NCBI RefSeq assembly: GCF_029212645.1
Contig: NZ_JARGND010000016.1
Coordinates: forward strand, 1-64,000
Direction: 5' to 3'
Source: Vannielia sp.
GTDB taxonomy: Bacteria; Pseudomonadota; Alphaproteobacteria; Rhodobacterales; Rhodobacteraceae
Length of the DNA: 64,000 bases
The position numbers and the translations under genes were made by a program. The notes beneath the pieces were generated by a model. That model made no database searches and was not told the DNA's origin. It was given only the letters and a program-made list of their open reading frames with translations. This document shows positions 50,201 through 57,270 of the stretch, piece by piece; within the stretch, counting starts at the first letter, position 1, and every line of letters starts with the position of its first letter.

Positions 50201-53200
50201 GCTCACGCTCACCGGCGATCTGGATGTGACCGGCACGTTGACCCAGAGCACCGGGGCAGGGGCGCTGACCCTCGCGAGCAACACGCTTTCGGTGGGCAAC
50301 GCTGCGATCAACGCCGACACCACAGTGACCGATGGCACCCTTGCGGTGACGTCCAACCTCGACATTGCTTTGGGCGCAACGCTGACGGTGGATGACACCG
50401 TCACCACCGACACCGCCAACAACCAGGGCACCCTGGATGTGACCGCCACCGGCGACTTCATGGCAACCGGCGATGTGGCCAGCGACGGCACCATCACCAA
50501 TGCGGGCACCATCGACATTGACGGTTCGGTCACCGGCACAGGCTCGATCACCAACGACAACCTAATGGACGTTGCCCTGGCGCTCACCAACGGTGACGTG
50601 ACCAACAGCGGCACGCTGACAGTGGGCACCGATCTGACCACCACCACGACGCTGGACAACACCGGCACCGTGACGGCGGCCAGCGCGAGCGTGGGCACCG
50701 ATCTGACCAACGGAGTGGGTGCTGCGCTGACCACCACGGGCGATACCTCGGTAGGCGGCACCACCACCAACGACGGCACGGTTACCGCAGGCGGCACCTT
50801 CACCGGCACCGGCGACGTGACCAACAGTGCCACCGGCACGATCACCGCCACTGGCGACGTAACGGCGAGCGCCGATCTGACCAACGATAACACCGTGGAA
50901 AGCACCTCCGGCGCAGTTGTGGTTGGCAATGATCTTACCAACACCAACACGGTGACGGCAGCGACCGATGTGACGGTGGGCGGCAACGCTACCAACAGCG
51001 GCACCGTGACGGCGACGGCGGGCGCGCTTGATGTCACCGGCGATCTGGGTAACACCGGCACCGTCACGGCAGGCACCGATGCTACCGTGGGCGGCACCAC
51101 CACCAACGATGGCACGGTCACCGCAGGCGGTGACTTCGCTGGCACCGGTGATGTGACCAACAACGTGGGCGCGGCGATCACCGCTGGCGGCAACGTGACA
51201 GCGGGTGCTGCCCTCACCAACGATGGCGATGTGACGGCGACCAGCGGCGACGTGGATGTGACGGGCGACCTCACCAACAACAGCATGGTTCTGGCCGATG
51301 GCAGCGTGACGGTCGGCGGCAACGCCACCAACAGCGGCACAGTGACGGCGACGACCGGCGCGGTTGATGTCACCGGCGATCTGGGTAACACCGGCACCGT
51401 CACGGCAGGCACCGATGCTACCGTGGGCGGCACCACCACCAACGATGGCACGGTCACCGCAGGCGGTGACTTCGCTGGCACCGGTGATGTGACCAACAGC
51501 GTGGGCGCGGCGATCACCGCTGGCGGCAGCGTGACAGCGGGTGCTGCCCTCACCAACGATGGCGATGTGACGGCCACCAGCGGCGATGTGGCTGTGACGG
51601 GTGACCTCGCCAACACCAGCACGGTTCTGGCCGATGGCAGCGTGACGGTCGGCGGCAACGCCACCAACAGCGGCACCGTGACGGCGACGACCGGCGCGCT
51701 AGACGTCACCGGCGACCTTGGCAACTCCGGCACCGTCACGGCAGGCACCGATGCCACCGTGGGCGGCACCACCACCAACGACATCACTGGTGCAATCACG
51801 GTGGGCGGTGGCTTTACCGGCACGGGCGCTGTCACCAACGACGGCTCTCTGGTTGTGGCTGGCGATCTGGCGGCGGGTGACACGCTCACCAACACCGGCA
51901 TCGCAACAGTTGGCGGCAACGCTACCGCGGCGGGCGATGTTGACAACTCGGGCACGCTGACCGTGGCGGGCGATTTGACCCCGGCGGCCAACCTCACCAA
52001 CTCAAGCGACGTCAACGTGGGCGGCACGCTCACCACGGTGGCGACCACCAACAACTCAGGCGATCTGGACGCGGCTGAGATTGCCAACTCGGGCTCTTTC
52101 ACCAACACCGGAACGGTGGGGGCGGATGCGCCTGTGAGCACCTTCACCAACACCGCTGATCTGGTAAACGGACCAGGGGCAAACCTGATGGCCACGACGC
52201 TGGATACCTCTGGCACCGTCACCAACGACGGCACCATCACGGGCACCACGGTGAATAACACCGGCACCGCCACCAACAGCGGCACCATCACGGGCGGCAC
52301 GGTGAACAACTCGGGCACCTTCAACGCGGTGGGCGGCGATATCCTGGCCGACTTCGATAACGTGGGCACCTTCAACATGAATGGTGACAGCGGCGTGACC
52401 GGCACCTTCACCAACGATGGCACCTTCAACGAGAATGGGGCCAATACCCTGAGCGTGACGGGTGACTTCGTGAACAACGCCGACTTCACGCTCGACAACG
52501 GTGGCGGCATCTCCACCACCGCAGAGATCGAAAACAACGCCACCATCAGCGTTGACGGCACCGCCTCCACCATCGGAGGCGATATCGACAACACCGGCGG
52601 CACGATCGGCATGTTGGACGGTGCCGCAGATGATGTGCTGACAGTGTCGGGCACCATGAACGGCGGCACCCTGTCGTTTGATGCCGATCTCTCGGGCGCT
52701 GGCGCGACTGATCTGCTCAACGTGGGCGCGCTTACAGGGACGGTGACCTTTGACAGCAATATCCTCACCGTTGGCGATGTTGTTGATCTGGTGCTTGTCT
52801 CCGGGGACACCAGCGGGGCAACGCTGGCTGGCGATGTGTCGCTCGGGGTTGTCGATGAGTTGACCTACGTGCTGCAAAATGACGGAACGGGGATCAACAT
52901 CACCACCGACATCGGCTCTGGCTCGGTGGCTGTGGCGGGCAACATCAGCCTTGTGCAATCGCTGATCGGCACCATTGTGAACCGCCCGTCCTCGCCCTTC
53001 GTTTCGGGCCTGGCCTATGAGGATGACGACAACTGCGGCACCGGGGGCTGGGCGCGCTTCACGGGCGGTAAAGCCTCGGGTACGGCGCGCACCAACAATG
53101 GCACCTCGAACCTTCCCTCGACCGTGGATGCCACCTTCTACGGCCTCACCGGTGGCGTTGACTACGGGTGCTTTGACACCGGCGGTGGCCAGTTTGACAT

Positions 53201-53987
53201 CGCGGGTGGTGCGATCTTTGGGTACAATACCGGCACGACCGAACAGGATGTGTTCCGCACCGATTTTGTAAACGGTACGCCGACTCTGGGTGACTATCGT
53301 TCGACCACCAAAGCGGACTTCTCGCAGAGCTATGTTGGGGGATACGTGGCGCTGGCGAAGGACGCTTACTCAGCCGACCTTCAGTTGCGGTTCGAGAATG
53401 CCGACTTTGAGTTCGACAACGCAGAGCTTGGTTTGTTTGGTGCGGAAACCTCCAGCGAGTCTGTCTCTGTCTCGGGATCGGTCAGCTACAGCTACCCGCT
53501 GACGGATGATCTGACGCTGGTGCCAACGGTTGGCTTTGGGATTACCCGGTCGGAGACCGACTCCATCACCTTCCGCAACACCGGCACCGGCTCTGACCCC
53601 GACCCGGCCAACACCCGTGACACCGATGTGCTCACCTTCGACGAGCACACCACCAAGATCGGCTTTATCGGGGCCACATTGGCCAAAACCACCGTGGGTG
53701 AAGCGGGTGACAGCGCGATCAACAAGTTCGTGACCGCCACCTACTACGGTGACTTCAGCGACGATCAAACCGCACTCTTCACCGCCGAGAACGGCACCAC
53801 GCGGGCGATTTCCACGGAGCCGCTGGGGGACTTTGGCGAGCTTTCGGTGGGTCTGAGCTACATCAAGATCCTTGACGGCCAGGTCGGCAAGGCCAAGCAG
53901 CTGAACGCTTCGGCACGGATTGACGGGCGGTTCTCGGACAACGTGGACGCTCTTTCGATCACCGCTCAGGTTCGGCTGCAATTCTGA
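44202..53987 (+). CDS. Giant autotransporter (type Va) with repetitive beta-helix passenger and C-terminal beta-barrel
   Basis: N-terminal signal region MLRRRCRARILSTTAIAAVLALGLAAQDASAQ, thousands of residues of TNxGTVxx/GDLTN-type repeats, barrel ending LNASARIDGRFSDNVDALSITAQVRLQF (terminal Phe); GAGAGGA SD before 44202. Confidence 0.93.
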   Translation: MRADFIAKNAISETAITAGQGHNGHRGEAMLRRRCRARILSTTAIAAVLALGLAAQDASAQATLYWDGSVDVIGSSDADGGGGIWNNDPGNENWDTTATSVPGPPNATAFTDGDNAVFGATGGTVTVDGGGVTVGNVQVDVDGYTITGDALTMAADQSITVTNAGETLVVDSNVDATGFTLTYAGAGNVTQNGDTTATSVALTDTVSVTNGGAMAAAVDVAAGTSLTNDGGITGDVDVSGTFTNSSTGLVDGAVGVQSGGTANIEGTTTNTAGITGNVTNAGTVDFTGATDIGGNLEQNGGTAIAVDNDVTLGGSLVVDSGVVNVATGATLTSTTQATTQSAGTIDVASGATLDVTGTNVYVFEGTLGNAGTITGDTVIGGGGGATFTSSGLLDGTVSLGSGSTANLEGVSGDTAGITGDLNLTGGAVTMTGALDVGGATNVQTSNLNVTEDFSTATMVIGDTVNTPSVTVSGSTTLTATDAGAGAITINSGTLDNSAGGTVAGNITLNGTGNASVLTSNGFIDGDVTGDGTLTLSGTGATGGVSGDLTVTGGTFAMGGDLEVGGNVDTTAITLDLVGGLTSTTGDVTVGDLSMTDVNLGVADAASITASAGSVSLGGVITTAALDTLTITAADITLATGFDNTTSNLGTLTFVTGSITTEIDYTINADFDYDLTADGATVDILGGVNANGNDISVVNGGTLQAAGTLTNVGTLSAADTSVLDVDTTNLTADAMTLSGDATGTFGNGILSNSVTVANALTVSDNADLNVTVGTGFSAGSMDLSGTGTVTVGGILQGTGNTIDNDMTINIGIAAIVADAGDINNDTVDDANSGIINFNGNNGILTAGTSGTGNLTNDNQGEINVTAAGTNASILSGEAITNTGDAVINIDASGTDISAGTDFTNSGNAIVNVNIGATDLTAGAGAITNTGNAAINVAVGATLNLDSSTDNIIISGGTIDNDGTLNAAGETITISGTGTLDNSSILLGGVTATTIANDSGTLTNTGILTANVTNSGTANLEGTITGSLTNSGSGAITLTGNLGAASYTHGGTSTTDFGTNAATLTTIGDVVANADLTVEAGGGINAGGIFNVNAGTTTNQGTVNVLIGDLNVADGATFDADGGATTVAGLDVEDTGIVTNSGVFQATGNVENDGAITSTAGSFTVTGNVTGAGVNGGQTGEITNAGSSLMTVTGTLDNNEGAVENASSADMNLSGGFDDQEASGTLTLTGTGNINITTATGNAGDIEIDAAAAGDIIITGAITNNSGTIVNNGGLGADITAGDATGNSGTIENAGAGDLTIALANANSGSLTNSGTGTFNATLATDNTGTIENTGAGDMIFTGAIDQGDGGIIDQSGAGTLTTTGITNNGDFSAVTVSDGTLSTGTFLNVDATATVNVTGGILDVTGGTFDNIGGTVTIDAGGEVQAATAFNNDDQLVMTGGQLDTTVLTNIGNVDAAGDITGIVNSTAGTFDVTGNLTVGGAFTASGLTDLDVAGGAALTVTGNFTFTSLTNGTAGTGSAISGDSVIFGGATFTTDGDITETGGDGIVAVASGGLVTTANAVINNSVTVAIGATLTNGGQVDGSVILTGLTSVLTSTNDITGDVTNDGTATLSGTVGGTVTNQGTGNVQLGGALDVAGDFINTGAATIGTVPGTSALDGNTLTLSGAGATFQQASSVDLVLAAGDTITGAAADFDNDSVTTNGGTISVATLTNDGTFTNTGTTTLSGAATNNTGATLETSGTFTSVGLTNDAVVNITGGTASLGDVTNTAPGVITVSNAATVTGGNMNDNNGEFYHDGSGDVTFSGTLNDNTGIIVVTSTGNLMAGNVDNNAAIIGLITGSTGNITLGDVTNQAGSGLVGGSGSGTFSANSITGNAGTIIADTDTSIDVTGDIENTGGSLEVSTSGTVSAANVINNGAGSDVTVTTGLVDVAGAVTNTIGSIDVNGGELQATTLNNASGQVVTIAGGLVDADVTNEGSVVAAGTAPTEGIEGDLTNQNGGTLTLTGDLDVTGTLTQSTGAGALTLASNTLSVGNAAINADTTVTDGTLAVTSNLDIALGATLTVDDTVTTDTANNQGTLDVTATGDFMATGDVASDGTITNAGTIDIDGSVTGTGSITNDNLMDVALALTNGDVTNSGTLTVGTDLTTTTTLDNTGTVTAASASVGTDLTNGVGAALTTTGDTSVGGTTTNDGTVTAGGTFTGTGDVTNSATGTITATGDVTASADLTNDNTVESTSGAVVVGNDLTNTNTVTAATDVTVGGNATNSGTVTATAGALDVTGDLGNTGTVTAGTDATVGGTTTNDGTVTAGGDFAGTGDVTNNVGAAITAGGNVTAGAALTNDGDVTATSGDVDVTGDLTNNSMVLADGSVTVGGNATNSGTVTATTGAVDVTGDLGNTGTVTAGTDATVGGTTTNDGTVTAGGDFAGTGDVTNSVGAAITAGGSVTAGAALTNDGDVTATSGDVAVTGDLANTSTVLADGSVTVGGNATNSGTVTATTGALDVTGDLGNSGTVTAGTDATVGGTTTNDITGAITVGGGFTGTGAVTNDGSLVVAGDLAAGDTLTNTGIATVGGNATAAGDVDNSGTLTVAGDLTPAANLTNSSDVNVGGTLTTVATTNNSGDLDAAEIANSGSFTNTGTVGADAPVSTFTNTADLVNGPGANLMATTLDTSGTVTNDGTITGTTVNNTGTATNSGTITGGTVNNSGTFNAVGGDILADFDNVGTFNMNGDSGVTGTFTNDGTFNENGANTLSVTGDFVNNADFTLDNGGGISTTAEIENNATISVDGTASTIGGDIDNTGGTIGMLDGAADDVLTVSGTMNGGTLSFDADLSGAGATDLLNVGALTGTVTFDSNILTVGDVVDLVLVSGDTSGATLAGDVSLGVVDELTYVLQNDGTGINITTDIGSGSVAVAGNISLVQSLIGTIVNRPSSPFVSGLAYEDDDNCGTGGWARFTGGKASGTARTNNGTSNLPSTVDATFYGLTGGVDYGCFDTGGGQFDIAGGAIFGYNTGTTEQDVFRTDFVNGTPTLGDYRSTTKADFSQSYVGGYVALAKDAYSADLQLRFENADFEFDNAELGLFGAETSSESVSVSGSVSYSYPLTDDLTLVPTVGFGITRSETDSITFRNTGTGSDPDPANTRDTDVLTFDEHTTKIGFIGATLAKTTVGEAGDSAINKFVTATYYGDFSDDQTALFTAENGTTRAISTEPLGDFGELSVGLSYIKILDGQVGKAKQLNASARIDGRFSDNVDALSITAQVRLQF
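50970..51780. repeat. 336-bp (112-aa) near-identical tandem repeat, about 2.4 copies, inside the autotransporter passenger
   Basis: gtgacggt(c/g)ggcggcaac anchors at 50970, 51306 and 51642: exact 336-bp period. Confidence 0.93.
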
Positions 53988-54017
53988 TCGGGGCGTGAGC
54001 TCAGCGTGACAATCGAG

Positions 54018-54047
54018 CGGGGTGCCCTTGCGGCACCCCGTTTGTTT
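54018..54047 (+). terminator. Rho-independent terminator after autotransporter gene
   Basis: CGGGGTGCC-cttgc-GGCACCCCG-TTTGTTT. Confidence 0.85.
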
Positions 54048-54174
54048 CTGGCAAGGTGCCACACGGGGCGATCAAGATTTGCAAGACCCTGTCAGATATT
54101 TGTGCCTTTCGGGCGGGGGCTTTCCCTGCCAGTATATTGTGAAACGAAAATTGGAATGTGGTAGCGAACCCTAG

Positions 54175-55506
54175 ATGTCATGGTTTTCAAAAGTCGCATG
54201 GAAAGAGGGGCTTTTCCTTCAGCCCCATCACTTCCAACAGAGTGACCGCTATTTCGAGAAGCTTGTTGAGGCGCGCACCCGGCTAGCCTCGCCATACCCC
54301 TGGGGCTTTTCGCAGATCGAGATTGACCGCGACGTGGCGCAGCAAACCAAGTTTGGCCTGCGCTCGGCGACCGGTATCTTCCCCGATGGCACCCCGTTTG
54401 ACATGCCCGGCATCAGCCAGTTGCCGGATCCGGTGGAGATTCCTGAAGGCTCCGAGGGCCTGTCAGTTTGGCTGACGATGCCGATGACGCAGGTGAATGG
54501 CCGCGAGGTGGGCACCGATGACGAGGCCTCTCGCGCCGCCCGCTACAGGCTGTCCGCAGAAACCGTGGCCGACAGCACCGCCTCGATGCGGCTGGAGGAG
54601 GCCATTGAGGTGGCCCATCCGCGGGTTGAGTTTGATGTGCGCAAGACCGAGAAGCCCGGTTACAACTGCCTGCGGCTCGCCAAGGTGGTTGAGGTGCGCG
54701 ACAAGAACGTCATCTTTGACGAAAAGTTCGCCCCGCCGGTGTTGACGGTGCAGGCGCACCCGGTTGTTGCGGGCTGGATCGAGCGCGTTGTTGGCTGGGT
54801 CGAGACCAAGCTGGAGAGCCTTGCGCGCTATGCCTCCGACCCCTCCTCGGGCGGCGGCTTGCAGGCGACCGATTACTTTATGCTGCTGGTGCTGAACCGT
54901 GAGATCGGCCTGCTGCGCCACTACCGGCACAGCCGTTTCATCCACCCCGAAGAACTGTACCAGTTGTTCCTGCGCCTTGCCGGCGAATTGTGGACATTTG
55001 ACAAGGACCGCCTTGCGCCCGAATATAAGCCCTACGATCAGGACAACCTTGAAGAGGTGTTTGAGCCGATCACCCGCGATATCCAGCGGCTTCTCAGCCG
55101 GGATGTGGGGCGCGCGGTGCGGCTGGATCTGCAAGAACTGCACCCCGGCAGCTTTATTGCCAAGGTCACCGACCGCAACCTGTTCCGCGATGCGAGCTTT
55201 GTGATCGAGGTGAGCGCCGACAAGCCGCTGACACAGATCCAGCAGCAGTTCCCGGCGCTTTGTAAAGTTGGCCCGAACACCCAGATGAATGCTATCGTGA
55301 ATAGCGCCCTGCCGGGACTGGAACTGGTGCACCTGCCAACGCCACCACGCCAGATCCGCGCCGTTTCGAGCCACGTTTACTTCAACATCGACAAGAACAA
55401 TCCGATGTGGCGTGAGTTTTCGACGGCCCCCGCGATCGGGATGCATTTCGCCGGCGATTGGCCCGATCTCAAGCTTGAGCTCTGGGGCATCCAGGAGAAC
55501 CGCTAA
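54175..55506 (+). CDS. tssK: T6SS baseplate subunit TssK
   Basis: VAWKEGLFLQPHHFQQSDRYFEKLVEAR typical TssK start. Confidence 0.96.
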   Translation: MSWFSKVAWKEGLFLQPHHFQQSDRYFEKLVEARTRLASPYPWGFSQIEIDRDVAQQTKFGLRSATGIFPDGTPFDMPGISQLPDPVEIPEGSEGLSVWLTMPMTQVNGREVGTDDEASRAARYRLSAETVADSTASMRLEEAIEVAHPRVEFDVRKTEKPGYNCLRLAKVVEVRDKNVIFDEKFAPPVLTVQAHPVVAGWIERVVGWVETKLESLARYASDPSSGGGLQATDYFMLLVLNREIGLLRHYRHSRFIHPEELYQLFLRLAGELWTFDKDRLAPEYKPYDQDNLEEVFEPITRDIQRLLSRDVGRAVRLDLQELHPGSFIAKVTDRNLFRDASFVIEVSADKPLTQIQQQFPALCKVGPNTQMNAIVNSALPGLELVHLPTPPRQIRAVSSHVYFNIDKNNPMWREFSTAPAIGMHFAGDWPDLKLELWGIQENR

Positions 55507-57209
55507 TGAGCGATGAAAAGGACTCCGGCAAGACAGTCATCCGCCCGATGCCGGGCGGCGGCTTTGGCCAGAAGCCGCAACAGGGCGGCGGCGGCCAACC
55601 GGCCGGGGGTGGCAGCCAGAAAACCGTGATCGGAGGCTCCATGCCCGCCGCTGGCGGCTGGAACACGCCGGGGCAGGGCGCGGCGCAGCAGCCCCCCGGT
55701 GGCGGCTGGTCCGCGCCGCCACAACAACCGGCGCAACCGCCGCAGCAGCCCGGCGGAGCAGATCCCTGGGGCGGTGCTGGTGGGGGCGGACAGGCGCCGC
55801 AGCAACCGCCAAGCCCCGGCTTTGGCGGTGGCGGTGCGGGAGGCTTTGGCGGCCCGCAAGACCACCAGAACGCTGCCGAGTGGATGGGGGCCAAAACCAC
55901 GCAGGAAGGCTTCTTCCCCGAGATCAGCCGCGAGCAGCCCATCCAGCGCGCGCCGGTCAAGAAGATCAGCCTTGATGCCGCGCTTGAGGCCAAGACAAGC
56001 GGCATGTCCGCGGATGCCAACCCGATTGTTGCGTCCTCGGCCTCGCTGCTCATCCTGTTTGGCCGCTTGCGCAGCCAGGTGGTGGATATGCACGCCGTGC
56101 CGCTGATGCAGCACGTCACCGAAGAGATCGAGGCCGCCGAGGCCAAGATGCTGGAAGCGGGCGTGGACCAGACCGATGCGCTGATTGCCAAATACTGCAT
56201 CTGTGGCACCGCGGACGATATCGTGCAAAACCTGCCCGGCACCGACCGGGGTGTTTGGCTGCAATATTCGATGGTTGCGCGGTTCTTCAACAAGCGGACC
56301 TCGGGCGTGGGCTTCTTTCAGGAGGTCGACAAGGCGCTCCAGAACCCGATCCATAAATACCACCTGCTTGAGCTGATGCTGATCTGCTTGCAGCTTGGCT
56401 TTGAGGGGCAGTTTCGCGCCATGCAGGGCGGCGATGTGAGCCTCCAGCAATATAAGCGCAACATTTATGAGGCGCTGCGCCGGGTGAAGCCGCGCGGCGA
56501 CGACGATATCAGCCCGCGCTGGAAGGGCGTGGAAATGGCCGCGCGGCGGTCATTCTCGAAGGTGCCGGTTTGGGCCTATGCGATCCTGGCGATGGCGGTT
56601 TTGGCGGGCGCCTACTTTGGGATGCGGTTCTTGCTGCTCAACGAGGGCAATGAGCTGACCACCAACATGCGCTCGCTGCACCCGACCGAGATGATCGAAC
56701 TGGTGCGCCGCACCAGTGGCCCGGTCGCCCCGCCGCCGCTGCCGCCGGTGATCGAGACCACGCAGCTTGACCGGCTGGAAGAGGCCTTTGCCGGGAATGA
56801 GGCTATCGCGGTTTCGGCCAAGGGTGATTTCATTGTGATCGAGCTGAACAACTCGATCCTGTTTGATAGTGGCCGCGCCGAGGTGAAGGATGATTTCATC
56901 GCGATTGGCGAGAGCATTGCGCAGGTTCTGGAGCAGGAGCCAGGCCCGATCCGGATGATTGGCCACACCGACAGCGATCAGCTTTCAGGCCGGGGCAAAT
57001 ACAAGAACAATTTCGAGCTGTCGGTCGCCCGCGCCAAGAGCGTGGCCGGGGTGATCACGCCGCTGTTGTCGGTGCCTGAGCGGGTGGAAGTGGATGGGCG
57101 CGGCGAAGATGAGCCGTTGGCCTCGAACGACACCTCGGAGGGCAAGGCCCAGAACCGGCGGGTGGAAATTATGATCCAACGTGAAGAGACGCTGGACAAA
57201 GAGATTTGA
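55506..57209 (+). CDS. tssL: T6SS inner-membrane protein TssL (DotU/IcmH) with C-terminal OmpA-like domain
   Basis: KTVIRPMPGGG N-terminus; NPIVASSASLLILFGRLRSQ...AKYCICGTADD DotU domain; TM; IGHTDSDQLSGRGKYKNNFELSVARAKSV OmpA domain. Confidence 0.95.
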   Translation: MSDEKDSGKTVIRPMPGGGFGQKPQQGGGGQPAGGGSQKTVIGGSMPAAGGWNTPGQGAAQQPPGGGWSAPPQQPAQPPQQPGGADPWGGAGGGGQAPQQPPSPGFGGGGAGGFGGPQDHQNAAEWMGAKTTQEGFFPEISREQPIQRAPVKKISLDAALEAKTSGMSADANPIVASSASLLILFGRLRSQVVDMHAVPLMQHVTEEIEAAEAKMLEAGVDQTDALIAKYCICGTADDIVQNLPGTDRGVWLQYSMVARFFNKRTSGVGFFQEVDKALQNPIHKYHLLELMLICLQLGFEGQFRAMQGGDVSLQQYKRNIYEALRRVKPRGDDDISPRWKGVEMAARRSFSKVPVWAYAILAMAVLAGAYFGMRFLLLNEGNELTTNMRSLHPTEMIELVRRTSGPVAPPPLPPVIETTQLDRLEEAFAGNEAIAVSAKGDFIVIELNNSILFDSGRAEVKDDFIAIGESIAQVLEQEPGPIRMIGHTDSDQLSGRGKYKNNFELSVARAKSVAGVITPLLSVPERVEVDGRGEDEPLASNDTSEGKAQNRRVEIMIQREETLDKEI

Positions 57210-57270
57210 CGACCGGCGAGGGACGCCGACAAAACGTGATGCGCCTTATGGGCGAAAGGGTTGAAGAGCT

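Noticed and set aside
50970-51780. Possible mobile element from repeated DNA
   Set aside because: Repeats are in-frame passenger duplications; no transposase, terminal inverted repeats or target-site duplication seen.
50045-52810. 921-aa minus-strand ORF (SPVTSTAPVVAVTVPLLVALPPTV...)
   Set aside because: Antisense shadow of the repetitive autotransporter gene; composition mirrors sense repeats and no independent RBS or domain.
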